Shown piece by piece: positions 1 to 8,234 of a DNA stretch of 64,000 bases. Below the pieces are notes generated by a model. It saw only the letters and a list, made by a program, of their open reading frames with translations. It did not search any database and was not told where the DNA came from. The stretch comes from PMNU01 sp035479875. Lineage in GTDB: Bacteria > Patescibacteriota > Saccharimonadia > Saccharimonadales > UBA4665. The translations under genes were made by a program, and so were the position numbers. Each line of letters starts with the position of its first letter. Positions within the stretch are counted from its first letter, which is position 1. The DNA lies in NCBI GenBank assembly GCA_035479875.1, contig DATIIH010000013.1, forward strand, positions 1 to 64,000, written 5' to 3'.

Positions 1-2
1 CC

Positions 3-137
3 ATTGCCATGTACATCCACTACTACAACTACGACCGTATTCACACTAGCCTCAAGATGAGTCCGGCAGCTTACGCTGCCAGCCTCACCCCAGCTCCGCT
101 GGAAAGAGACAGGGTGTCCGGAAAAGGCGGAGCTTGA
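3..137 (+). pseudogene. IS transposase, C-terminal end only (DDE integrase type)
   Basis: An open frame enters from outside the window and stops at TGA 135-137, giving 44 residues. It contains YNYDRIHTSLKMSPAAY, the typical end of the integrase core of IS3/IS481-type transposases (YN..R.H..L...P..Y). Only the last part is visible, so whether the element is intact upstream cannot be told. It ends just before a serine recombinase fragment that lacks its catalytic domain, which suggests that this IS inserted into and cut that gene. Family assignment beyond DDE integrase type is uncertain. Confidence 0.75.
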
Positions 138-150
138 CAGGAAAGCCCTC

Positions 151-1065
151 ATGGTAAAAGACTACTATTGGGGCAAACTTACATTTGCTGACTGGGAGCT
201 ACCCGAAGATCTTATCGGATTACATCAGCCGATGATAACTAAGGCTGAACACGACATTCTAGTGCAAGTAGTAAAAAACAAAGGCAAACGGTTTACCCCC
301 GTCATCAATAATCCAGAGTTTGTACTGTCAAATGTAGCTGAATGCCAAACCTGTCTTGAGTCTGGCTGTAAATATCCACGCCTTGTAGGTTTCATGCAGG
401 GTAATGGTAAGGGACGGAGCTATAAACGCTATAGATGTCGCTGCAAAGAGTGTGGCTGCAAACTTGGAATGCGCCAAGAAACTCTGCACGAGCTAGTGAG
501 TGATGAACTAGCAAAACTAAACTTGTCTGGTCAACAACACGATAAGCTCAAAGAAAGCCTTCGTAAGGTGTGGCGAACTTATGAGAAGACGCTCATAGAG
601 CGAGCCCTCATAGCTGACGGTAAGGTCAGGGTACTAAAAGACCGTAAGGCTAAAATGCTAGATAGTCTAGCTGAAAACCCAATACTCAAGGAGGATATAG
701 AAGAACGAATTACGGCTATCAAGCTAGAGATTGTCGAAGCAGAAAAGGTTGCAGCGGAAGCACATGACTTCGAGAAAGACTTCGACGATTTCATAGGTTT
801 TGCGTTTGATTTTATGGATACCAAGGACAAGCAATGGTGGGATTTGGACAAGCAGACATTAGTAGTTTATAAACAAATCATTTTTCCGGGTGGAATCCAA
901 GTAACCCAAGATAGAAATGTTTATAACCCAATCCCCAGCCCGATTTACACCTTCAAAATACAAAAAACACCCCAAAATGAGGTGGTTCTTGCTGATTTTA
1001 GTCATAGTGGAGGGCCCAGTGGGACTCGAACCCACGACACGAAGCTTAAAAGGCTTCTGCTCTAA
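151..1065 (+). pseudogene. Large serine recombinase, 3' fragment lacking the catalytic domain
   Basis: The 304-residue frame starts in the recombinase domain (GLHQPMITKAEHDILVQVV, residues about 28-46). A zinc ribbon follows (CQTC at about 66-69, then C.C..CGC at about 95-102), then a long charged coiled coil (about 120-210) and a C-terminal element with IIFPGGIQ. These are domains 2 onward of phage or ICE-type large serine recombinases. The N-terminal resolvase domain with the nucleophilic serine is missing. The frame is open back to about base 61, but that part merges into the IS end. The 3' end reads into the tRNA-Lys gene on the other strand, so the natural stop has probably been lost. 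Residue of an integrated element; not expected to be active. Confidence 0.8.
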
Positions 1066-1084
1066 CCGGCTGAGCTATGGGCCC
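1008..1084 (-). tRNA. tRNA-Lys (UUU)
   Basis: The cloverleaf reads on the minus strand from 1084 to 1008. The acceptor stem is GGGCCCA/TGGGCCC, the D arm has AGCTCAGCCGGTTAGAGC, the anticodon stem-loop is GAAGC CTTTTAA GCTTC (anticodon UUU), and the T arm is GTGGG TTCGAGT CCCAC. CCA is encoded at 1010-1008. The recombinase fragment on the other strand runs into it. Confidence 0.95.
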
Positions 1085-1142
1085 AAAATTGTTGGCCAAC
1101 TTTGGGTGCGGGCTGGGTAGCCGCGCTTGGTTAACAGCGTAT

Positions 1143-1171
1143 ATTATCTTAAAAAACGGCCTAAAAGTCAA
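1143..1171 (-). promoter_or_regulatory. Probable promoter of tRNA-Lys
   Basis: TTGACT at 1171-1166 and GATAAT at 1148-1143 are separated by 17 bases on the minus strand, and the tRNA 5' end lies about 50 bases downstream. The -35 box overlaps the last codon and stop of the membrane-protein gene upstream. Confidence 0.6.
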
Positions 1172-1662
1172 CGGTGGCGTTTTTCGTGCGGCTTAAAGCT
1201 TCCGCGCTGCGACCACAAAAACGCTAAACTTAGGAGCGCGCCGGCAGCCACAATAAATGCCTGGGCATCCGAAATATACAGCCACATAGCGTGCGAATGC
1301 GCCGCATGCCGTACGCCGGCCGACAACAACGGGCCGCCGAGCAGCACGGCCAGCAAGCTGGTAGCCAAAGCTGGCGCAATATTAAGCAAAGTTTTGAATT
1401 TACCGCGCACGCTCATTAACGTCACGGACGCGGTGAGTACTGCAGGGGCGTACAACAAAAACAGCTGCACCGAGACGGTGCTCAGTTTGCTGGCGTTTGG
1501 GTTGAGCATCGTCAAAAGATCATTGGCCTGCGAAGCTACATACAGTACCAGCACCTCACCCAAACACAGACTCAAAAAAACCATTGCCGCATTAATGCGT
1601 AGTAGCACCATTGCTACCACCGGTAGCACGGCAGCAAGTATAAGCGAGAGATTGTGCGGCAT
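1168..1662 (-). CDS. Membrane protein of unknown function, 164 aa
   Basis: The protein has four or five hydrophobic segments (about 4-24, 26-46, 66-86, 92-112 and 130-148) and a basic C-terminus rich in His and Arg, so it should sit in the cytoplasmic membrane. I recognise no family motif. It follows the DUF192 gene by 28 bases on the same strand and is probably the last gene of that unit before tRNA-Lys. A weak -10-like TACTAT lies 9 bases before the ATG. Coding is supported by the coherent hydrophobic pattern; function is unknown. Confidence 0.6.
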   Translation of the reverse strand: MPHNLSLILAAVLPVVAMVLLRINAAMVFLSLCLGEVLVLYVASQANDLLTMLNPNASKLSTVSVQLFLLYAPAVLTASVTLMSVRGKFKTLLNIAPALATSLLAVLLGGPLLSAGVRHAAHSHAMWLYISDAQAFIVAAGALLSLAFLWSQRGSFKPHEKRHR

Positions 1663-1690
1663 CTTATCTTAATAGTAGCACCCGGCAGGG

Positions 1691-2164
1691 TTAAAACGTA
1701 AGCGTTTCCCCTTCGTGGATGTGGGCCGTAGCCGCCTGGCCAGCGTTCAGCTCCACCACGTACTTGCCGTCATAGCAAAACTGGTGCGGGTAGGTATTGA
1801 GCGCAATGTTGGGCGTAATGTGCGTAACCTTGTGCTGGGCATTGAGCCACAGCATGTCGAGCGGGAAGTGCATATCCTTCATCCAAAAGCATTGCGTTTG
1901 CTGGCTAGAAAATTTAAACAGCATGCCTTGGTTAGCCGGCATGGCCGTAACACCGCCCAGGCCCTGGGTGCGCGATGTGTCATCGGCCGCGACCTGCAGA
2001 CTGTAGTAGTGGTCGCCTGCCGCCAGGGTGGTGTGGGGCAAACTGCGCGCCGGCACGAATGCTAGCGTAGCCACGATAGCAACACCAGCCCCGCCCGCGA
2101 CAAGCATGGTCATGAACAGCGCTTTACGCGCCGACACGGTCTTTGCGGTTGCGTTGTTTGGCAT
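1691..2164 (-). CDS. DUF192 family protein, membrane-anchored
   Basis: DUF192 proteins are small beta-barrel proteins of unknown function, often exported. Here a basic N-terminus and one hydrophobic segment (about 18-40) precede the domain. The characteristic GLGGV, NQGMLFKF, CFWMKDMHFPLDMLWL and VVELNAG stretches cover residues about 65-150. Length is typical. The ATG at 2164 overlaps the end of rimK by 41 bases in another frame. An alternative ATG at 2113, just after the rimK stop, would give a shorter signal anchor; neither has a Shine-Dalgarno sequence. Cotranscription with rimK is likely. Confidence 0.85.
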   Translation of the reverse strand: MPNNATAKTVSARKALFMTMLVAGGAGVAIVATLAFVPARSLPHTTLAAGDHYYSLQVAADDTSRTQGLGGVTAMPANQGMLFKFSSQQTQCFWMKDMHFPLDMLWLNAQHKVTHITPNIALNTYPHQFCYDGKYVVELNAGQAATAHIHEGETLTF

Positions 2165-3029
2165 TTTGTTCGATATATTCGATGATCTTGCCGGCTAGAT
2201 TACGCTTAGTGAGCAGCTCAGGCGTTTTGATGCTGCCGGACGAATTTACTTCCAGCACAAGCGGGCCGCTATCTGAGCGCATCATGTCTACAGCGCACAC
2301 CGGAAGACCCATGGCCTTAGCAGCTTTAATGGCGGTGCGCTCTTCTTCGGGGGTCAACTTTACCGTTGTGCCAACGCCGCCTTGGTGGGTGTTAGAACGA
2401 AAATCGTCGTTTAAGCTTTGGCGCTTAATGCTAGCCACTACTTGGCTGCCCACGACGATGGCACGCACGTCTTCGCCAGCCGATTCTGCTACAAATTCTT
2501 GTACCAAAAAGGTTACGCCTTCAACATAAAAGGCTTGCATCACGGCTTTGGCGGCCTTGTTGGTTTCGGCCAGCACCACACCATTGCCGTGGGTACCGCG
2601 GGCAACTTTAACGATAAGTGGCGCGCCACCGGCCTTTTCGATGACATCTTGTAGGTCAGCGGTTTCACGCGCGAATACCGTCTTGGGCACACCCACACCG
2701 GCCTTGGCGAGCAACTGATAGGCGCGCAACTTGTCACGCGAACGGTCGATGGCGATGGACTTAGCAGTGGTGTAGACGTCGCGCATCTCAAATTGGCGCA
2801 CTACAGCACAACCGTACTTAGTGTAGCTTTGAGCAATACGCGGAATAATGGCGTCGATGTCGCCCAGGCTCTCACCCTGGTAATATACTACCGGGTTGCC
2901 CTTTTCGATGGTCATGTAACACTTGGCATAATTAACAACCACGACCTCGTGGCCGCGGGCCAGTGCTTCTTCTTTTAAGCGCTTGGTGGTGTAATTGGCA
3001 GAGCCTTTGGATAAAATAGCGATTTTCAT
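2124..3029 (-). CDS. rimK: RimK-type ATP-grasp ligase (alpha-L-glutamate ligase family)
   Basis: RimK enzymes add glutamate to protein C-termini, classically ribosomal protein S6. The 301-residue protein begins MKIAILSKG and has a preATP-grasp domain to about residue 95. ATP-grasp motifs follow: PLIVKVARGTHGNGV, VQEFVAESAGEDVRAIVVG, RSNTHQGG and LVLEVNSSGSI, the last with Glu and Asn metal ligands. I chose ATG 3029, not an upstream in-frame start, because it overlaps the stop of the preceding gene as ATGA (3026-3029), a translational-coupling arrangement. The upstream partner encodes a RimB-like protease domain fused to a second ATP-grasp domain. The actual protein substrate in this lineage is inference. 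Confidence 0.88.
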   Translation of the reverse strand: MKIAILSKGSANYTTKRLKEEALARGHEVVVVNYAKCYMTIEKGNPVVYYQGESLGDIDAIIPRIAQSYTKYGCAVVRQFEMRDVYTTAKSIAIDRSRDKLRAYQLLAKAGVGVPKTVFARETADLQDVIEKAGGAPLIVKVARGTHGNGVVLAETNKAAKAVMQAFYVEGVTFLVQEFVAESAGEDVRAIVVGSQVVASIKRQSLNDDFRSNTHQGGVGTTVKLTPEEERTAIKAAKAMGLPVCAVDMMRSDSGPLVLEVNSSGSIKTPELLTKRNLAGKIIEYIEQNAKQRNRKDRVGA

Positions 3030-4366
3030 AATGCTTTCCCTAACCCCTTCTTGCGGGCAGTGCGGGCCAAATGTGCCGCAAATGCCGCTTGTTTTTCGGC
3101 TACAAACACGCCGGTACTGATTTGGGGTGCTTCGTTGACCTCCAAACAATACCACAGGCCGCTGTGCTTTTCTTGTACCATATCTACCCCGGCGATGTCG
3201 AGCTCTAAAAGTTGAGCGGCACGGATAGCATTTTGGTATACCTCACTGGGCAATGCATCGTGACCTACGAGTGCAGCGTTGCCGCCCGTCGAAGTGTTGT
3301 TGAGGTGAGTGCCCTCTTGGGCTCTCCTGAGGATAATAATCTCGGCGCTTTTGTCCATCACTAGAATGCGGAAATCACCGTCGTTGGCGATAAAACGCTG
3401 AGCAATCAACGCCACGCCAGCCTGCTCAGTCGTCTTGCAGGCCTCTACAAATGATGCTTCGCCATCCACCAGATAATTGTGCGTGCCTTTAGCCCCAAAC
3501 AAATCTTTGAGGATAAAAGGCATGCCCAATTCGGTTCTTAGCTCGTCAAACTTAGCAGGCAAGTGTTGTGGCGCGGCGTAGATACTCTGCGGTACGGCGA
3601 TGTCGCTGTTCTCTAGGCGCACATATTGCTGCAATTTGTCGGTGGCAGGCACGTGGCCCACGGCGCGGTCCACGAATGGCACGCCGCGCTTTTCGAGGTA
3701 CAATGCTGCGGCCGCGGCGATGTGCAGTTTTTTGTTACGCGTCTTGAAAAATACGAGGTCGAAATCAGCGATGTCTTCGCCGCTCAAAAGACGCACATTC
3801 GTTTGTTGATTACCGCCCACACGAAACTCGAGGTCTTCGTACACTGCGGTCTTAAAATCGAACGCACCTTGAAGCTGCTCGCTCACACCGTGCAAAAAGT
3901 CCGGCATGCTTGAGAGTGCTTTAGTTTCGAGCACTAACACGCGCACGTGGCGGCGAATGCCCATTTTGGTCACATCCACCACAAATTTACCGCGCAGTGT
4001 GCGGCGGCCGATAAGTACGGGCATCGAGTTGGCCGAACGGTCAGCGAGCGTAAACCGGGCTCTAACCAAACGGCCGGCGATGCGCATTTGCAAATATACT
4101 TTGTAACGGAATTCGCTGTCGCCAAACGAGTTTTTAATCGATGCGTATGTGTAGTCTTTGGTGGAGAGCGCCTGGCCGGTGTAAAACGGTGAGGCTGGGC
4201 CAAACAGCGTAAAACTGAGTACGCCATCTTGCTCGCGGATATCGCTAGCCCAGATCGCCGAACTGTCGGCACCGGTGTCCACTTTGGCAGGTACATTAGC
4301 TAAGCCGGCTGCAGGAAAGTCGACTAACTCTGTGGAACCAACCGTGTCAATACGCTGTTCTGCCAT
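3026..4366 (-). CDS. RimB-like aspartic-protease-fold domain fused to an ATP-grasp domain
   Basis: Residues about 8-150 match the RimB/ATP-dependent zinc protease family (retropepsin-like fold), with the active-site-like KVDTGADSSAIWA at 28-40 and SMPVLIGRRTLRGKFVVD near 130. From about residue 195 the protein is an ATP-grasp ligase of RimK type, with MPFILKDLFGAKGTHNYLV, FRILVMD, and DMVQEKHSGLWYCLEVNEAP near the end. In Pseudomonas, RimB opposes RimK by proteolysis of modified S6. Here such a domain is fused to a second ligase and coupled by ATGA overlap to rimK. A Shine-Dalgarno-like AAGGA/AGGG precedes ATG 4366. The 446-residue length equals the two domains. Confidence 0.8.
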   Translation of the reverse strand: MAEQRIDTVGSTELVDFPAAGLANVPAKVDTGADSSAIWASDIREQDGVLSFTLFGPASPFYTGQALSTKDYTYASIKNSFGDSEFRYKVYLQMRIAGRLVRARFTLADRSANSMPVLIGRRTLRGKFVVDVTKMGIRRHVRVLVLETKALSSMPDFLHGVSEQLQGAFDFKTAVYEDLEFRVGGNQQTNVRLLSGEDIADFDLVFFKTRNKKLHIAAAAALYLEKRGVPFVDRAVGHVPATDKLQQYVRLENSDIAVPQSIYAAPQHLPAKFDELRTELGMPFILKDLFGAKGTHNYLVDGEASFVEACKTTEQAGVALIAQRFIANDGDFRILVMDKSAEIIILRRAQEGTHLNNTSTGGNAALVGHDALPSEVYQNAIRAAQLLELDIAGVDMVQEKHSGLWYCLEVNEAPQISTGVFVAEKQAAFAAHLARTARKKGLGKAL

Positions 4367-4448
4367 TACCCTATCCTTGCCGCTTATGTTTGTATGAGTA
4401 CGCTCATTCTAACACAAAACTATCAAAATGTCTATGGTTATACGGCCT

Positions 4449-5552
4449 CTACCAGATACCGCGCTTTTTGGGCGGTTCGGCGTTAAATTGCTCTAAAAGC
4501 TCTTTTTGGTGCTTGGTGAGCTTATCGGGCGTGTCGACGATGACGGTCACGATGTGCGCGCCTCGGGTTTCACTCTTGATGTGTGGCACGCCGTGGCCGG
4601 ACAGCTTAAAATCGGTGCCGCTTTGCGTACCGGCAGGAATTTTAATACGGATGGGGCCATCTACCGTCTCTACGTCGATTTCGGTACCCAGGGCTGCGTC
4701 CACCATGCCCACATGCTCTTCACTCAATATGAGGTCGCCCTCACGTGTAAAGCGTTTGTGAGGGCGCACACGGACGTGCACGTATAGGTCGCCTTTGGGG
4801 CCGTTGGCGATTGCTTCGCCCAGCTCACGTAAACGAATAACCGCGCCATCGTCGATGCCGGCGGGGATTTTAAGCGCAATGATCTGCGTCCTACGCTGCA
4901 CCCCTTTGCCATGACACACACTACAGACTTTTTCTGGCACTTTACCCGTACCTTGGCAAGTAGGGCAAACGCTAGCTTGTTGGATATTGCCAAAGATGGT
5001 GCGCATCACCTGCACCACCTGGCCGGCGCCCTTGCAGGTTTCGCAAGTTTTAAGCTCGTGGCCAGGCTCGACGGTGGTACCGTTACAATGCGTGCATGTG
5101 TCGTCCATATTGAGATGCAGCTCTTGAGTGGTGCCGAACACCGCTTGCTCAAACGTAATGTCTACTTTGGATTCAACATCGCGGCCGCGGCGCTTATTGG
5201 CGCCACGCTGTTGGCCACCGCCGCCAAAAAAGCTGCCAAAAATATCGCCGAGGCCCAAATCGCCAAAGTCAAAGTTAACGTTTTGGCCGTTAAAGCCGCC
5301 GCCAAACGGATTGCCGCCGGGGCCGCCGGTTGCTCCGCCTACGCCGGCGTGGCCAAACTGGTCGTAGCGCTGGCGCTTGCTGGGATCTTTTAATACTTCG
5401 TAGGCTTCGTTAACCTCTTTGAACTTCTCTTCATTACCGCCCTCTTTGTCGGGGTGATGTTGCACGGCGGCCACGCGAAACGCCTTTTTGATCTCGTCGG
5501 CGCTCGCATTCTTGCCCACTCCTAAAACTTCGTAATAGTCTCGTTTAGCCAT
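4449..5552 (-). CDS. dnaJ: DnaJ (Hsp40) co-chaperone
   Basis: DnaJ delivers unfolded proteins to DnaK and stimulates its ATPase. The J domain has HPD at residues 33-35. A Gly/Phe-rich linker covers about 75-120. Four CxxCxGxG zinc motifs follow (CTHCNGTT, CETCKGAG, CPTCQGTG, CSVCHGKG, about 154-220), then the two C-terminal substrate-binding beta domains. Length, 367 aa, is normal for a type I DnaJ. It ends the dnaK unit on the minus strand. A -10-like TACAAT lies 9 bases before its ATG, so an additional start of transcription is possible. Confidence 0.97.
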   Translation of the reverse strand: MAKRDYYEVLGVGKNASADEIKKAFRVAAVQHHPDKEGGNEEKFKEVNEAYEVLKDPSKRQRYDQFGHAGVGGATGGPGGNPFGGGFNGQNVNFDFGDLGLGDIFGSFFGGGGQQRGANKRRGRDVESKVDITFEQAVFGTTQELHLNMDDTCTHCNGTTVEPGHELKTCETCKGAGQVVQVMRTIFGNIQQASVCPTCQGTGKVPEKVCSVCHGKGVQRRTQIIALKIPAGIDDGAVIRLRELGEAIANGPKGDLYVHVRVRPHKRFTREGDLILSEEHVGMVDAALGTEIDVETVDGPIRIKIPAGTQSGTDFKLSGHGVPHIKSETRGAHIVTVIVDTPDKLTKHQKELLEQFNAEPPKKRGIW

Positions 5553-5560
5553 GTGAATAG

Positions 5561-5953
5561 TTATTGTACATTAGTTGGGGCCGAGGTAGGCACAATCGAC
5601 GGTACGGTGAGGATGCTGTGCAACAGCGCCTGCAGCCGGCCGTGAGTAGCATTGGCGCCTTCGCTGTCGCCACGGACGATAGTGTACACCTCGTACACGC
5701 CGTTTTCTTGCCAGCGCACAATCAGTTCAAAAGCATCGGTGCGGCCGTGGTCGCGCTCTAGCCACACCATGCACCGGGGGCTGGCGTAGGCAAAGTGTAG
5801 CATCTCTTTGCCGAGTCCCTCGTCAACCTTTAGCGAGCGCATATTTTCGCCCCAGATCTTCTGGGCCATGCCAAAACAGTGCGTGCTGACGGCGGTGTGC
5901 ACCTGCACGTTAAGGTCGTCTTGTTTGCGGTTGTTGTTGGAATGGCCAAACAT
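5561..5953 (-). CDS. Hypothetical protein between dnaK and dnaJ, 130 aa
   Basis: A soluble 130-residue protein with no recognised motif. The central part (about 45-105) alternates hydrophobic and charged residues, as in a small alpha/beta domain (MVWLERDHGRTDAFELIVRW, VYEVYTIVRG). The last 25 residues are Ser/Pro/Thr-rich and likely flexible. It lies 41 bases after dnaK and 8 before dnaJ, so it is transcribed with the chaperones under CIRCE control. A chaperone-related role is inference from position alone. Confidence 0.65.
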   Translation of the reverse strand: MFGHSNNNRKQDDLNVQVHTAVSTHCFGMAQKIWGENMRSLKVDEGLGKEMLHFAYASPRCMVWLERDHGRTDAFELIVRWQENGVYEVYTIVRGDSEGANATHGRLQALLHSILTVPSIVPTSAPTNVQ

Positions 5954-5994
5954 ATGCTTTATTGTCGCGTGCCCAGCGGGCTTTGTCCAGCTTG

Positions 5995-7902
5995 TTACTT
6001 TTCGTCGACGACTTCGCCTTCGATGGGGCCTTCTTTGTCGTCTTTAGCTGTTTTGTTGTCGCCCTCGTCTTCGGCCGGTTTTTCGTCTTTGGCGGCTTCG
6101 TACATTTTGGCGCCGATGGGCATCAGCTTGTCGTTTAACTCTTTAGCCGCGGCTTCCAGCGTGTCTTTGGTGGCTTTTTCGTCGCCTAGCGCCTTTTTGG
6201 CGGCTTCGACGGCTTCGTCTAGCGTCTTGATGTCTTCTTCGGCGAGCTTGTCTTTGTAGTCGCTCTTCATCTTTTCGGCCTGGTATACGGTGTTTTCGAT
6301 GAGGTTGCGAGCTTCGACGGCTTCACGCTTTTGTTTGTCTTCTTCGGCGTGAGCTTCGGCTTCTTTGGCCATTTTTTCGACATCTGTTTTGTCGAGGTTG
6401 CCGCTGCCGCTAATTGTAATGCTCTGCTCTTTGCCGGTGCCCTTGTCTTTGGCGCTGACGTTTAGAATGCCGTTGGCGTCGATATTAAAGGTCACCTCAA
6501 TTTGCGGTACGCCTCGCGGGGCAGGAGGGATGCCGTCGAGGGTAAAGCGGCCCAACGACTTGTTGTCGCCGGCCATGCCGCGCTCACCTTGGAGCACGTG
6601 CACTTCTACCTGTGGCTGGTTGTCGGCAGCAGTGCTGAATACCTCGGATTTAGAGGTCGGGATGGTGGTGTTGCGCTCGATGAGCTTGGTCATCACGCCG
6701 CCCATAGTCTCAATACCGAGGCTCAACGGAGTTACATCCAAAAGCAGCACGTCTTTAACGTCGCCTTGCAGCACACCACCCTGGATGGCAGCGCCCACGG
6801 CCACAACTTCGTCGGGGTTAACGCCCTTCATTGGGTCTTGGCCAAAGATGCTCTTTACCTTTTCTTGGACGGCGGGCATACGCGTCATGCCGCCCACGAG
6901 TACTACGGCGTTGATGTCGCTGGCTTTGAGACCGGCGTCTTTAAGGGCTTTTTCGCATGGGTCGGCAGTCTTGGTGATTAGCTCGGCAACTAGCTGTTCG
7001 AGCTTGGCGCGGGTGAGCTTGTGTTCAAAGTGTTTGGGGCCGTCGGCGTCGGCGGTTAGGAATGGCAAGTTAACATCTACTTCTTGCGCCGTAGAAAGCT
7101 CAATCTTGGCTTTTTCGGCTTCGTCGCGCAGACGCTGCATAGCGGCTTTGTCGCCGGAAATGTCCATGCCGTGCTCTTTTTTAAACTCGTCCACAAAGTA
7201 GTTGACCAGTACGCGGTCGAAGTCGGCACCACCGAGGTGGGTGTCGCCATTGGTCGCTTTTACTTCGAACACGCCGTCGCCGAGTTCCAAGATAGACACG
7301 TCAAAGGTGCCGCCACCGAGGTCGTACACGGCAATCTTTTCGTCCTTTTTACTGTCCTTGTCGAGGCCGTAGGCCAGAGCTGCGGCAGTGGGCTCGTTGA
7401 TAATGCGCTTAACCTCGAGACCAGCGATCTTGCCGGCGTCTTTGGTGGCTTGGCGCTGCGAGTCGTCAAAGTAAGCGGGCACGGTGATCACGGCTTCAGT
7501 TACCGGCTCGCCTAAGAAACTTTCGGCGTCGGCTTTGAGCTTGCCGAGGATCATGGCGCTCACTTCTTCCGGGCTGTACTCTTTGTCGCCCATCTTTACC
7601 TTAACGGCTTGGCCGCTCTTGACGATTTCGTAGCCCATGAGCTTGAGGTCGCGCTGGACTTCTTTATCCTCCCAACGGCGACCGATCAGGCGCTTAACCT
7701 CGTAAATCGTATTCTTAGAGTTGGTAACTTGCTGGCGCCGGGCCACCTGGCCTACCAGACGCTCACCATTCTTATTGAGTGCTACCACGCTGGGCGTCGT
7801 GCGAGCACCTTCGCTGTTAGCAATGATCTCTGGCTTACCAGACTGCATAACAGCCATAGCCGAGTTAGTGGTACCTAGGTCGATTCCAATGATTTTTCCC
7901 AT
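5995..7902 (-). CDS. dnaK: DnaK (Hsp70) chaperone
   Basis: Complete 635-residue Hsp70: the nucleotide-binding domain starts GKIIGIDLGTTNSAMAV, with AVITVPAYFDDSQRQAT near 140, YDLGGGTFDVSILE near 195 and VLVGGMTRMP near 340. The substrate-binding domain (about 390-500) contains LLDVTPLSLGIETMGG. A helical lid follows, and the acidic tail ends EGEVVDEK. The ATG has an AAGGA Shine-Dalgarno sequence and follows a small ORF by 4 bases. Controlled by the double CIRCE at 8160-8234. Confidence 0.99.
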   Translation of the reverse strand: MGKIIGIDLGTTNSAMAVMQSGKPEIIANSEGARTTPSVVALNKNGERLVGQVARRQQVTNSKNTIYEVKRLIGRRWEDKEVQRDLKLMGYEIVKSGQAVKVKMGDKEYSPEEVSAMILGKLKADAESFLGEPVTEAVITVPAYFDDSQRQATKDAGKIAGLEVKRIINEPTAAALAYGLDKDSKKDEKIAVYDLGGGTFDVSILELGDGVFEVKATNGDTHLGGADFDRVLVNYFVDEFKKEHGMDISGDKAAMQRLRDEAEKAKIELSTAQEVDVNLPFLTADADGPKHFEHKLTRAKLEQLVAELITKTADPCEKALKDAGLKASDINAVVLVGGMTRMPAVQEKVKSIFGQDPMKGVNPDEVVAVGAAIQGGVLQGDVKDVLLLDVTPLSLGIETMGGVMTKLIERNTTIPTSKSEVFSTAADNQPQVEVHVLQGERGMAGDNKSLGRFTLDGIPPAPRGVPQIEVTFNIDANGILNVSAKDKGTGKEQSITISGSGNLDKTDVEKMAKEAEAHAEEDKQKREAVEARNLIENTVYQAEKMKSDYKDKLAEEDIKTLDEAVEAAKKALGDEKATKDTLEAAAKELNDKLMPIGAKMYEAAKDEKPAEDEGDNKTAKDDKEGPIEGEVVDEK

Positions 7903-7906
7903 ATAT

Positions 7907-8149
7907 TTATCCTTCTACTTTTATTGGCATGTACTTTGTCGGGTCTATCACGTACTCACGTGCTACGTTAACGATGCGGTCAGCATGGCCGGGGTCATAC
8001 CCATGGCTTACTAAGAAACCGCCGATGACGAGCCGCGGATTGGGCTCTGCATACTTCTGGTCGACATCAGGGTCTGCGCCCCAGTTGAGCCAAAAGCTAA
8101 CTGCGGTATCGAAACCTGCAACTCCGTAACCATTCGTTTCCATGTACAC
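7907..8149 (-). CDS. Hypothetical protein heading the dnaK operon, 80 aa
   Basis: First gene after the CIRCE-controlled promoter and 4 bases before dnaK, with an AGGGG Shine-Dalgarno sequence before its ATG. The product is small and soluble. It contains the run NPRLVIGGFLVSHGYDP followed by a short helix-like stretch ending in DPTKYMPIKVEG. I recognise no family. Its place ahead of dnaK makes heat-shock induction likely. Confidence 0.7.
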   Translation of the reverse strand: MYMETNGYGVAGFDTAVSFWLNWGADPDVDQKYAEPNPRLVIGGFLVSHGYDPGHADRIVNVAREYVIDPTKYMPIKVEG

Positions 8150-8159
8150 CCCTATCTAA

Positions 8160-8186
8160 TTAGCACGCAACACTATCGAGTGCTAA
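8160..8186 (-). promoter_or_regulatory. CIRCE operator, downstream copy (HrcA site)
   Basis: TTAGCACGC, 9 bases, GAGTGCTAA: one mismatch to the CIRCE consensus TTAGCACTC-N9-GAGTGCTAA. It lies about 3-30 bases downstream of the predicted start of transcription of the dnaK unit, inside the 5' leader, where bound HrcA would block elongation or initiation. Confidence 0.93.
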
Positions 8187-8195
8187 TACTAGTCT

Positions 8196-8225
8196 ATCAT
8201 AGAAAAATTAGCACTCACATGTCAA
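8196..8225 (-). promoter_or_regulatory. Promoter of the dnaK operon
   Basis: TTGACA (8225-8220), 18 bases, TATGAT (8201-8196) on the minus strand. The -35 hexamer sits in the spacer of the upstream CIRCE, so HrcA binding and RNA polymerase binding exclude each other. Predicted transcription start near 8189, giving a leader of about 40 bases. Confidence 0.85.
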
Positions 8226-8234
8226 GAGTGCTAA
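8208..8234 (-). promoter_or_regulatory. CIRCE operator, promoter-proximal copy (HrcA site)
   Basis: A perfect TTAGCACTC, 9 bases, GAGTGCTAA. It overlaps the -35 region of the dnaK promoter and also the stop codon (8231-8233) of the neighbouring minus-strand gene, showing how tightly packed this locus is. Confidence 0.96.

Noticed and set aside
4911..5393. Plus-strand 160-residue Ala-rich ORF opposite dnaJ
   Set aside because: Antisense shadow of the Gly-rich dnaJ region; no promoter or ribosome site.
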